From: Anaerolineaceae bacterium UBA6801
Lineage (GTDB): Bacteria; Chloroflexota; Anaerolineae; Anaerolineales; Anaerolineaceae
NCBI GenBank assembly: GCA_002452315.1
Contig: DKFH01000192.1
Coordinates: forward strand, 1 to 6,172
Length of the DNA stretch: 6,172 nucleotides
Reading direction: 5' to 3'
Shown: piece after piece, positions 1-6,158 of the stretch
Numbering within the stretch: the stretch's first letter is position 1
Layout of the letters: each line of letters starts with the position of its first letter
The notes under the pieces: model-generated
Databases searched by the model: none
What the model was told of the DNA's origin: nothing
What the model saw: the letters and a program-made list of their open reading frames with translations, nothing else
Made by a program: the position numbers and the translations under genes

Positions 1-724
1 TGGTGAGTGTGGCCGGTTTGGGCAATCCGGATATCTGATCCTGCCCCTGAATTTGCATGGATTGTTGATTGTCCTGCGGGATGGCCGCTCCAACTCGAAT
101 TTTGAGCTGCTCCGCAGTGGGCTGACCGATGATCAAGCCATATTTCCTGCGGACATAACTGATGATGGCCTGATCGAGTTCCAACCCAGCCACGCGGGAG
201 GTCTCGGCTGAGACGATCCCATGCATGGCAAGCACGGCTGCCTGGGAGGTTCCACCGCCCAGGGAGATGATCATGTTGCCGGTTGGTGTACCAATTGGCA
301 GCTCAACGCCCAGTGCGCCGGCGAGCGGTTGTTGGATCAGGTTCACTTCCCGGCTGCCCGCGCCGAGACCGGCCTCGTATACGGCACGCCGCTCGACGCT
401 GGTGACGCCATAGGGGACCGTGATCATTAGTTTGGGGCGAAATAAGAGCATACGCCCGGTCACCTGGCGGACCAACTCCCGCAGCAGGTTCTCGGTGATC
501 TCATATTCAGCGATGACCCCGTAACGCATGGGCCGGTTGACCTCGATATTTTCAGGTACCCTGCCCAACATGTCTAAGGCTGATTTACCGATCTCAACCA
601 GTTTTAATTCGTCGAGCAAAATGGCAACTATGGTAGGCTCCTGGAGGAGAATATCCTTCCCCTCAGCGATGCGTGTGTTCAATGTGCCTAAATCTATGCC
701 CAATTCATGAGAAAGTCCTGCCAT
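1..724 (-). CDS. mreB: MreB/actin-family rod-shape protein, divergent, 3' end outside window
   Basis: The reverse strand reads openly for 241 codons from the ATG at 724 to the window edge without a stop. MreB forms membrane-associated ATP-dependent filaments that guide peptidoglycan synthesis. What is seen, in order: phosphate-1 motif IDLGT at residues 10-14, LLQEPTIVAI at 26-35, RPMRYGVIAEY at 64-74, VPYGVTSVERRAV at 103-115, LIQQPLAGALG at 129-139, phosphate-2 motif SLGGGTS at 154-160, RVAGLELD at 177-184, and SGLPK at 232-236. Family members are about 335-345 aa, so roughly 100 C-terminal residues are missing. Oddities: usual MreBs have EEP where this has QQP (131-133), and DIGGGT where this has SLGGGT, so the Asp matching actin Asp154 is Ser. 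The usual Asp of MKDGVIAD is Tyr68. A second ATG lies one codon upstream (727); 724 has better spacing (7 bases) from the AAGGA at 732-736. Divergent from the gene at 1001. The family is certain; whether this is the main MreB or a paralogue is open. Confidence 0.9.
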   Translation of the reverse strand, partial: MAGLSHELGIDLGTLNTRIAEGKDILLQEPTIVAILLDELKLVEIGKSALDMLGRVPENIEVNRPMRYGVIAEYEITENLLRELVRQVTGRMLLFRPKLMITVPYGVTSVERRAVYEAGLGAGSREVNLIQQPLAGALGVELPIGTPTGNMIISLGGGTSQAAVLAMHGIVSAETSRVAGLELDQAIISYVRRKYGLIIGQPTAEQLKIRVGAAIPQDNQQSMQIQGQDQISGLPKPATLT

Positions 725-728
725 CATG

Positions 729-736
729 CCTTCCTT
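729..736 (-). promoter_or_regulatory. Ribosome binding site of the mreB-like gene
   Basis: On the minus strand AAGGAAGG precedes two adjacent in-frame ATG codons at 727 and 724. The AAGGA part is 4 bases from the first and 7 from the second, which favours 724. Confidence 0.6.
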
Positions 737-796
737 GTTCTTTATGTGACTAAAAATTCGATATAGATTTCAAATAAGTGCAATATTGTGGTGTTT

Positions 797-825
797 ATCA
801 TACCCAATCAATAAGTTCTTGATAA
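797..825 (-). promoter_or_regulatory. Candidate sigma70-type promoter for the mreB-like gene
   Basis: The minus strand shows TTATCA (825-820), a 17-base spacer and TATGAT (802-797). These match the sigma70 consensus at 4 of 6 and 5 of 6 positions. Transcription would start near 790, giving a leader of about 65 bases. The spacing is ideal, but the region is AT-rich, so chance matches are possible. Confidence 0.4.
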
Positions 826-855
826 GAGAGATGCCCCTGACTGATGAATGAATTT

Positions 856-864
856 ATTGTATCA
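856..864 (-). promoter_or_regulatory. Candidate extended -10 promoter, second option for the mreB-like gene
   Basis: The minus strand reads TGATACAAT, an extended -10 element (TGN followed by TACAAT, 5 of 6 matches). There is no recognisable -35 hexamer 17 bases upstream. If used, the leader would be about 125 bases. It is weaker than the candidate at 797-825. Confidence 0.25.
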
Positions 865-908
865 CTTCTGGGTCCGCTGGGCTTTTTCTTTGTCTCATTT
901 GAAAAATT

Positions 909-920
909 TTTGATATCAAA
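909..920. repeat. Perfect 12-base palindrome centred on GATATC, possible operator
   Basis: TTTGATATCAAA is fully self-complementary and lies 14 bases upstream of the candidate -35 box at 934. A nearly identical 16-base stretch (904-919 versus 6143-6158, one mismatch) occurs upstream of the minus-strand gene at the other end of the window. It could be a regulator site, but AT-rich DNA makes such palindromes fairly common. Confidence 0.3.
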
Positions 921-933
921 TAGTCTACACCGA

Positions 934-962
934 TTGTCCGGCAATAACCCTCAAGGTATACT
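934..962 (+). promoter_or_regulatory. Sigma70-type promoter for the SRPBCC gene
   Basis: TTGTCC (934-939), a 17-base spacer and TATACT (957-962) give 4 of 6 and 5 of 6 consensus matches. Transcription would start near 969, about 31 bases before the GTG start, leaving room for the GAGG ribosome binding site at 992-995. This is the best promoter candidate in the window. Confidence 0.55.
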
Positions 963-1000
963 TAGGCACATCAAATTGTTTAGATTTCAGTGAGGGCCTG

Positions 1001-1486
1001 GTGCCAGACGGTTCGTATCTCATTTTTGAAAAGCAAATAACTGCCCCGGCAGATTTGATTTACCGGGCTTTCACATCAGCCATGGGTTACCGGGAATGGT
1101 TGTGCGATGTGAGCACAACCATTCCAACGGAAGGCGGCTGGATATACCTGGCCTGGAACAAGGGTTATTTTGCCAGTGGTGCGTATACGCAGCTGAACCC
1201 TAATAAAGCCGTCTCATTTACCTGGATCGGCAACGGTGAGCCCGGGTGGTCTAAAGTCGACGTGGTGATCGTTCCTCATGATACAGATAGCTGCAATGTT
1301 GTGCTGCGCCATGCCGGTTTTGGTCAAACCAGCGTCTGGGAAGCTGCCAAAGAAGAGATCTCTCGGGGTTGGACTTTAAGGCGGGTTGGGTTTGAATTGC
1401 TGGAAAAATATTTACCTTATCAGGAACATATCCGCCACATGGAAGAGATGATTAAAACCGCACGAAGCAAGCTCTCCGCATCGTGA
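1001..1486 (+). CDS. SRPBCC / AHSA1-like (Hsp90 ATPase activator homologue) domain protein
   Basis: A 161-aa protein that consists of a single START/Bet v1-like (SRPBCC) domain of the AHSA1 type, a helix-grip fold with a hydrophobic cavity. The bacterial members' ligands and roles are mostly unknown. Seen: ITAPADLIYRAFTSA at 13-27, REWLCD at 31-36, GGWIYLAWNKGYFASG at 45-60, FTWIGNGEPGWSKVDV at 73-88, LRHAGF at 102-107, and a C-terminal helix from SRGWTLRRVGFELLEKYL at 121-138. The length is normal for one domain. There is no signal peptide or membrane segment, so it is probably cytosolic. The start is GTG at 1001, supported by GAGG at 992-995 with a 5-base spacer and a good promoter upstream. 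The next gene on this strand begins 112 bases later, so this gene is probably its own unit or loosely linked to folC. Codons 31-42 lie within a perfect inverted repeat. Family assignment is firm; the substrate is unknown. Confidence 0.85.
   Translation: MPDGSYLIFEKQITAPADLIYRAFTSAMGYREWLCDVSTTIPTEGGWIYLAWNKGYFASGAYTQLNPNKAVSFTWIGNGEPGWSKVDVVIVPHDTDSCNVVLRHAGFGQTSVWEAAKEEISRGWTLRRVGFELLEKYLPYQEHIRHMEEMIKTARSKLSAS
1093..1125. repeat. Perfect 13-bp inverted repeat with 7-base loop inside the SRPBCC gene
   Basis: The arm at 1093-1105 (GGAATGGTTGTGC) is exactly complementary to the arm at 1113-1125, with loop GATGTGA between them. It encodes residues 31-42, including the family-typical WLCD stretch. 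The mRNA would form a stable hairpin about 90 bases after the start codon. No T-run follows, so it is not an ordinary terminator. Confidence 0.8.
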
Positions 1487-1598
1487 AATCATCTTCTCTG
1501 CTGTCAAATTTCCTGTTCCAATGGGAGTGGTCCGAATTAATGAAAATATTTCTCTGGATGGCGTGTAAAGGATAAGCGTTAGTTTTGTATAGGCTGAA

Positions 1599-3005
1599 AT
1601 GGGATGCGCTAGGATGATGACTGTGAATGAAAAATACGAAGAATCGCTGGAATTTTTATACAGCTTTATCGATTACAGCTTAAAACGAAATTTTCGGTAT
1701 TCGGCTGAAAAGTTCAACCTGGATCGCATGCGTGATTTGATGCGCTTGCTGGGTGACCCCCAAATGGATTACAAAATCCTTCACATTGCGGGCACCAAGG
1801 GCAAGGGTTCAGTTTCGGCAATGTGTGCCAGCGTCCTGGCAGCGCAGGGTTACCAGGTGGGGCTGTACAGCTCTCCCCATATGATCGAGTTTACAGAGCG
1901 GATTCAAATTAATGGGCAGGAGATCTCGAAAGCTGATTTGGTGAAGATTGTGGAGATGCTCAAACCACTGACGGAGCAGGTGCCTGAGATCACCACCTTT
2001 GAGCTGACCACCGCTTTGGCCTTTGTTTACTTTTCACAATCCAAGGTGGATTACGCGGTCATTGAAGTGGGGTTGGGCGGCCGTCTGGATGCCACCAATA
2101 TTGTTGACCCGATCATCTCGGTAATCACCTCGATATCCTACGACCATGTGAACATCCTGGGGCACACGCTTTCGGAAATCGCAGGGGAAAAGGGCGGGAT
2201 CATCAAACCCAACATCCCGGTAGTGATCGCGCCGCAAAAAGCGGAAGCACGCCTTCGCCTGGAAGCAATTGCCCAGGAAAAGAATGCGCCCGTTATCCAG
2301 GTGGGACGTGATTACCTCTACGCCGCAGATGCACACACGATGGAGGGTCAGACCTTATTGGTGTGGACGCCTGACGAACAACCCCTGGTCGATAAGTTTA
2401 TTGAGTCTGGCGGGCGTGATATCTGGAGCCCGCTGCGTTTGAGAATCCCGTTGTTGGGATTTCACCAGGTAGAAAACGCAGCAACCGCTTATGCGACTTT
2501 AAAAACGATCGAAAAATTTGGTGTGGATCTTTCTCAAAGTGCTTACCAGGAAGGTTTTGCTGGGGTGCGATGGCCTGGGCGCATGGAAATACTTTCTCTA
2601 CATCCAACTCTGGTGATTGACTCGGCCCACAACCGCTATTCTGCCCTCAAATTACGGCAGGCGATGGATGATTATTTCCCTGGATTGCCGATTGTGCTGG
2701 TTTTTGGCGCTTCAGAAGACAAAGATATCGAGGGCATGTTCCAGGAGCTTCTTCCCCGGGTTTGGCGGGTGATCACCACCCAATCCGATCATCCCCGGTC
2801 AATCGAGGCGGACGCCCTTGTGCCGCTTGCCCACCGATTTGGGCGATCGGCAGAGGCGATTGTACCTGTTGAGGATGCTTTAGCTGCTGCAATGGAAGAG
2901 GCCGGGGGAGAATCCATCGTCCTGGTGACGGGCAGCATCTTCGTGGCAGCTGCTGCGAGAGCAATTTATTCATCGAAGACGCCCAGGGCGAAAATAATTG
3001 GTTAA
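1599..3005 (+). CDS. folC: FolC: folylpolyglutamate synthase, possibly also dihydrofolate synthase
   Basis: An ATP-dependent cytosolic ligase of the Mur ligase superfamily that adds glutamate to folates. Many bacterial FolCs also join dihydropteroate to glutamate. Seen (numbering from the ATG at 1599): P-loop HIAGTKGKGS at 62-71, SSPHMIEFTERI at 91-102, EVGLGGRLDATN at 156-167, YDHVNILG at 181-188, GEKGGIIK at 196-203 (Lys198 at the position usually carbamylated), GFHQVENAATA at 287-297, WPGRMEIL at 325-332, and DSAHN at 341-345 opening the C-terminal domain. The 468-aa length is slightly above the usual 420-450. The start is uncertain: ATGs at 1599, 1614 and 1617 are in frame and none has a strong ribosome binding site; family-like sequence begins right after 1617. 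lon follows after 50 bases and is probably co-transcribed. Whether it has the dihydrofolate synthase activity cannot be settled from motifs alone. Confidence 0.95.
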   Translation: MGCARMMTVNEKYEESLEFLYSFIDYSLKRNFRYSAEKFNLDRMRDLMRLLGDPQMDYKILHIAGTKGKGSVSAMCASVLAAQGYQVGLYSSPHMIEFTERIQINGQEISKADLVKIVEMLKPLTEQVPEITTFELTTALAFVYFSQSKVDYAVIEVGLGGRLDATNIVDPIISVITSISYDHVNILGHTLSEIAGEKGGIIKPNIPVVIAPQKAEARLRLEAIAQEKNAPVIQVGRDYLYAADAHTMEGQTLLVWTPDEQPLVDKFIESGGRDIWSPLRLRIPLLGFHQVENAATAYATLKTIEKFGVDLSQSAYQEGFAGVRWPGRMEILSLHPTLVIDSAHNRYSALKLRQAMDDYFPGLPIVLVFGASEDKDIEGMFQELLPRVWRVITTQSDHPRSIEADALVPLAHRFGRSAEAIVPVEDALAAAMEEAGGESIVLVTGSIFVAAAARAIYSSKTPRAKIIG

Positions 3006-3046
3006 CGAATGAATCCACGGGCAAATTTATTAGCTTGCTGAAGTAC

Positions 3047-3050
3047 GGAG
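3047..3050 (+). promoter_or_regulatory. Ribosome binding site that decides the lon start
   Basis: GGAG lies 5 bases before the ATG at 3056. The alternative in-frame TTG at 3035 has no purine-rich element at a proper distance, so 3056 is preferred. Confidence 0.75.
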
Positions 3051-3055
3051 TATTT

Positions 3056-5509
3056 ATGAGCGACGAAGAATGGTATCCAAACGCCGAAGATTATGATGAT
3101 CTGATCGGAAACATCCATCAAAGGACAGAAGAGCTGTATCGCTTTGCGAGCTGGGAACAGGATGAAAACGGATTGATCACCTGCCCGGCAATTTTGCTGG
3201 ATGATGTGGTGGTATTTCCGCATATGATTTCACCGTTATTCCTTGGTGACGAAGCATCGATCCGTGCCGTTCAGGCGGCACAGGACCAGAATAAAACGGT
3301 CGTTGCGTTGTATTGGTCTGATGATGTTGTTACCGTGGATGGCACCAGCCGGTTTTTGCCGATCGGGATTGAAATTGCTGTGGGACGCATACTCACCCTG
3401 CAAGAGGGCGAAAAATCTGCTCTGGTGCAGGGGCGCCGCCGGGTTGAAATTGTGGCGGTCTTAGAGACTGAGCCCTATTTCCTCGTCCAGGTGCGGCTGG
3501 TGGATGATAATTACCGCATGACTCGCCACCTCAACGCGCTCATGCGGACCTCGCGCAATTTATTTGAGCAGTGTGTTTCCTTAAACGACAATCTACCTGA
3601 AGAGGCGCATCTCTTTTCGATCAATATCAGCGATCCGGGCTGGCTGGCCGATATGATTGCCACGTCACTCCCCCTGACTTTTGAAACGCGCAAGCATTTG
3701 ATGACTCTCGTCCATCCCGCAGATCGATTGAAGGAAGTCAACCAGATCCTGGCAGAGGAATTGGACGTGCTGGAATTGGAAGATGAGATCCAAACCCAGG
3801 TGCAGACTGAAGTGGACCGCTCTCATCGGGAGTATTATTTGCGCGAGCAGATGAAGGCTATTCAATTGGAGCTGGGCGAAGACGATATCTGGAGCCAGGA
3901 AATACGAGCCTTAGCGGAAAAAATTGAAACGCTCAACCTCCCTGAAGCAGTTTCCTCCCAGGCCAGCCGGGAATTACAGCGGCTGCAAATGATGCCGCCC
4001 ATGGCGCCTGAGGTGGGCATTATCCGCACCTATCTGGATTGGATTTTGGAACTGCCCTGGACGGACACCACCGAAGACAACCTGGATGTCCTCCACGCCA
4101 AGCAAGTGCTGGATAACGACCATTATGGCTTAAACAAAGCCAAAGACCGCATCCTTGAATATATCGCGGTGCGCAGTCTCAACCCCAAGCGTCTGCATCA
4201 GCCGATCCTTTGTTTTGTGGGACCGCCCGGCACAGGTAAGACCTCATTGGGTAAATCAATCGCCAGTGCGCTGGGGCGGAAGTTTGTGCGGCTTTCTCTG
4301 GGCGGTGTGCGGGATGAGGCGGAGATCAGAGGCCATCGCCGCACCTATATCGGTGCCATGCCAGGCCGCATCATTCAAACCATGCGCCGATCAGGGACGG
4401 TCAATCCCCTGTTTATGCTGGACGAGATTGATAAGCTAGGCACTGACTTCCGGGGCGATCCTTCCTCGGCGTTACTGGAAGTGTTAGACCCCGAACAAAA
4501 CTATTCGTTTTCAGACCACTATTTGGAAGTCGATTATGACCTTTCAGAGGTGATCTTCATCACCACGGCCAACACCCTGGGCACAATCCCGCCGGCGTTG
4601 CTGGACCGGCTGGAGGTGATTGAATTTCCCGGGTACATTGAAGAAGAAAAAATTGAGATTGCCAAGCGCTTTTTGATCCCGAGGCAGCTGGAAGAAACCG
4701 GTCTTGACGAGGAAGGCATCCGATTCTCTGACCCGGCACTGATGAGGATCATCCGGGAATACACCTTTGAAGCGGGCGTGCGTAATTTTGAGCGCGAAAT
4801 TGGCCGTGTGTTGCGAAAAACCGCGCGGCTGAAAACCGAAGGGAAGCGTTATGCCAAAAGGATCTTTCCCGAAACTATTCGGACTTATTTGGGACCGCAG
4901 CAATTCTTTGAGACTGAAGCGGAGGGCGAGGACGAAGTAGGCGTGGCGACAGCTCTGGCCTGGACTGAAAACGGCGGAGAGATCATGCCGGTTGAGGTTT
5001 TGATTCTGGACGGCAAAGGCAACCTGCAAATCACCGGTCAGATTGGGGATGTGATGCAGGAATCAGCCCAAGCTGCACTTTCGTATATCAAATCCAGGGC
5101 AGATAAGCTCAATATCGATGTTGATCTGTTCGAGAATGTGGATGTGCATCTGCACGTTCCTGAAGGCGCCATCCCGAAGGATGGGCCAAGTGCAGGCATC
5201 ACAATGACTGCGGCGATGATCTCGGCATTCACCGGCAGACCGAGCTATCACCTGGTGGGCATGACGGGTGAGATTACCCTGCGCGGCCGGGTCTTGCCTG
5301 TGGGCGGGATCCGGGAAAAGGTGCTGGCTTCGCACCGGGCTGGGTTGAAAAAAGTGATCATCCCGGAGCGGAATTCGAAAGACCTGGAGGACGTCCCCAA
5401 AGCAGTTTTGAGGGATATTGAACTGATCACGGTCAAACATATGGATGAGGTGCTGCCAGTGGCCTTACACGAGGCGGCGCCAGAGTCCAAAGCACCCAAA
5501 CGAAAATAG
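3056..5509 (+). CDS. lon: ATP-dependent Lon protease (LonA type)
   Basis: A cytosolic hexameric AAA+ serine protease (EC 3.4.21.53) that degrades misfolded and regulatory proteins. With the start at 3056 it is 817 aa, typical for LonA. Domains seen: an acidic leader (about 1-38); the Lon N-terminal substrate-binding domain from about 42, beginning with ILLDDVVVFPHM, to about 225; a charged helical linker (about 228-275); and the AAA+ module. The AAA+ module has Walker A GPPGTGKT at 389-396, Walker B LFMLDEID at 452-459, sensor-1 Asn506, arginine finger Arg518 in LLDRLE, and sensor-2 Arg576 in GVRNFE. The protease domain carries catalytic Ser712 in PKDGPSAG and Lys755 in GGIREKV, 43 residues apart as in E. 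coli Lon (679 and 722). All key residues are present, so it should be active. Oddities: a 38-residue acidic leader before the usual N-terminus, Asp replacing the usual Arg in LPLRDVVVFP, and a basic tail ending PKRK. It follows folC by 50 bases; no HrcA, HspR or heat-shock promoter motif was recognised in that gap. Confidence 0.98.
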   Translation: MSDEEWYPNAEDYDDLIGNIHQRTEELYRFASWEQDENGLITCPAILLDDVVVFPHMISPLFLGDEASIRAVQAAQDQNKTVVALYWSDDVVTVDGTSRFLPIGIEIAVGRILTLQEGEKSALVQGRRRVEIVAVLETEPYFLVQVRLVDDNYRMTRHLNALMRTSRNLFEQCVSLNDNLPEEAHLFSINISDPGWLADMIATSLPLTFETRKHLMTLVHPADRLKEVNQILAEELDVLELEDEIQTQVQTEVDRSHREYYLREQMKAIQLELGEDDIWSQEIRALAEKIETLNLPEAVSSQASRELQRLQMMPPMAPEVGIIRTYLDWILELPWTDTTEDNLDVLHAKQVLDNDHYGLNKAKDRILEYIAVRSLNPKRLHQPILCFVGPPGTGKTSLGKSIASALGRKFVRLSLGGVRDEAEIRGHRRTYIGAMPGRIIQTMRRSGTVNPLFMLDEIDKLGTDFRGDPSSALLEVLDPEQNYSFSDHYLEVDYDLSEVIFITTANTLGTIPPALLDRLEVIEFPGYIEEEKIEIAKRFLIPRQLEETGLDEEGIRFSDPALMRIIREYTFEAGVRNFEREIGRVLRKTARLKTEGKRYAKRIFPETIRTYLGPQQFFETEAEGEDEVGVATALAWTENGGEIMPVEVLILDGKGNLQITGQIGDVMQESAQAALSYIKSRADKLNIDVDLFENVDVHLHVPEGAIPKDGPSAGITMTAAMISAFTGRPSYHLVGMTGEITLRGRVLPVGGIREKVLASHRAGLKKVIIPERNSKDLEDVPKAVLRDIELITVKHMDEVLPVALHEAAPESKAPKRK

Positions 5510-5512
5510 CCT

Positions 5513-5542
5513 AAAAACAGCATCCCCGTTTGGGGATGCTGT
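5513..5542 (-). terminator. Strong hairpin terminator between convergent genes, T-run on the minus strand
   Basis: Positions 5517-5527 and 5532-5542 form a perfect 11-bp GC-rich stem with loop GTTT. On the minus strand the stem is followed by a T-run (complement of 5513-5517), which makes an intrinsic terminator for the gene ending at 5599. On the plus strand the hairpin starts 7 bases after the lon stop but is followed by GGGTAAAAAAC, with no T-run. It may therefore only protect or weakly terminate the lon transcript. Confidence 0.7.
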
Positions 5543-5598
5543 GGGTAAAAAACGGGTTGATAAGAGGGGACAGAATTCGTTTTGTGGATGAGTGGAGG

Positions 5599-6072
5599 TC
5601 ATAAGTCCTGGTCTTTATCCAGGGCATACATATCATCTTGCAAGGTCTTGATCCCGTTTCGAACCTGGGTGACCAATCGATCTAGATGCAGTTCCAGGCT
5701 GGTCAGGGTTTCGAGGATGTACTTGTCAGCTTCACGTTGTGAGGCTTCAGCATCTTTGAGTGCTTGGTTAACCACCTCTTCTGCGCGCATCCTGGCAGCC
5801 TGGATGATTTCGTCGTCTTCAAGTTGCTTTTCAGCTTTTTCACGGGCAAGCGCAATGGTCCGGTTGGCTTCTTCTTTGGCCTGGGCTAAGATGCGATCGC
5901 GCTGGGTGATGATCTGCTGTGCTTTTTTAATCTCTTCAGGAACAGCGACCCGCATTTGGTCGATCAAATCCAGCATCCGATCTTCATCGACAATCACACT
6001 GTGTGTCAACCAAATCGGTCGGCTTTGATTGAAAAGTTCTTCTAAACGGTCCACAAGATGCAGGATATCCAT
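5599..6072 (-). CDS. SepIVA/DivIVA-like coiled-coil protein, putative cell-division or envelope factor
   Basis: A 157-aa, highly charged, mostly helical protein with no signal peptide or membrane segment. It starts with a short helical head, ILHLVDRLEELFNQSR at 3-18, then VIVDEDRMLDLIDQMRVAVPEEIKKA at 26-51. A long coiled coil rich in Ala, Glu, Lys and Arg follows (about 52-118), and a C-terminal helix with LHLDRLVTQVRNGIKTL ends near 143. The order (head, acidic LLDLID plus PEEI motif, EEANR/AREKAE repeats, a QREADKYI-like motif, final helix) resembles mycobacterial SepIVA, an essential septation protein, but without its long central coiled coil. Similar proteins are often annotated as ATPase, ATP synthase subunit B/E-like or hypothetical because coiled coils give spurious hits; no nucleotide-binding motif is seen here. 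It starts at ATG 6072 with GGAGGA at 6077-6082, a 4-base spacer and an upstream promoter. It converges on lon and ends 57 bases before a terminator. The function is inferred from resemblance only. Confidence 0.8.
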   Translation of the reverse strand: MDILHLVDRLEELFNQSRPIWLTHSVIVDEDRMLDLIDQMRVAVPEEIKKAQQIITQRDRILAQAKEEANRTIALAREKAEKQLEDDEIIQAARMRAEEVVNQALKDAEASQREADKYILETLTSLELHLDRLVTQVRNGIKTLQDDMYALDKDQDL

Positions 6073-6076
6073 AACT

Positions 6077-6082
6077 TCCTCC
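6077..6082 (-). promoter_or_regulatory. Strong ribosome binding site of the SepIVA-like gene
   Basis: The minus strand reads GGAGGA 4 bases before the ATG at 6072, a near-perfect match to the anti-Shine-Dalgarno sequence and the strongest ribosome binding site in the window. Confidence 0.8.
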
Positions 6083-6114
6083 GTATTGGCGGTTCACCTG
6101 AGAGTGTTGCAAGC

Positions 6115-6123
6115 GTTATACCA
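6115..6123 (-). promoter_or_regulatory. Candidate extended -10 promoter of the SepIVA-like gene
   Basis: The minus strand reads TGGTATAAC: an extended -10 TGN followed by TATAAC (5 of 6 matches). Transcription would start near 6108, giving a leader of about 36 bases. No good -35 box lies 17 bases upstream, which extended -10 promoters can tolerate. Confidence 0.45.
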
Positions 6124-6128
6124 ATATT

Positions 6129-6158
6129 AACATATTTACTAGAAATTTTCGATATCAA
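6129..6158 (-). promoter_or_regulatory. Alternative -35/-10 promoter of the SepIVA-like gene
   Basis: The minus strand has TTGATA (6158-6153), an 18-base spacer and TATGTT (6134-6129), matching consensus at 5 and 4 of 6 positions. The -35 overlaps the GATATC element shared with 904-919, so a factor binding there would block it. Confidence 0.35.

Larger units (their letters stand above)
728..1000. other. Divergent intergenic region, AT-rich, no gene seen
   Basis: These 273 bases separate the divergent mreB-like and SRPBCC genes. Neither strand holds a credible reading frame with a ribosome binding site. It contains candidate promoters in both directions and a 12-base perfect palindrome centred on GATATC at 909-920. 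No hairpin followed by a T-run was found, as expected between divergent starts. Confidence 0.7.

Noticed and set aside
221..710. Small plus-strand open frames opposite the mreB-like gene
   Set aside because: They are antisense shadows of the clear MreB coding frame on the minus strand and have no family character or ribosome binding sites.
875..890. T-rich stretch after GCTGGGC as a possible terminator
   Set aside because: There is no complementary stem before the T-run, and no gene on the plus strand ends upstream of it.
1588..1593. TATAGG as a -10 box giving a leaderless folC transcript starting at about 1599
   Set aside because: No matching -35 or extended -10 element is present, and the start codon itself is uncertain, so the idea is unsupported.
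3035..3055. TTG start for lon at 3035, adding seven residues
   Set aside because: The ATG at 3056 has GGAG at the proper distance, while the TTG lacks a ribosome binding site.
4544..5029. A 161-codon minus-strand open frame inside lon
   Set aside because: It lies opposite the fully conserved Lon AAA+ and protease region; its translation has no recognisable domain, so it is a shadow frame.
5582..6028. A 148-codon plus-strand open frame rich in Ser and Arg
   Set aside because: It is the reverse reading of the coiled-coil gene; Ser/Arg/Trp-rich composition is typical of the antisense of Glu/Ala/Lys codons.
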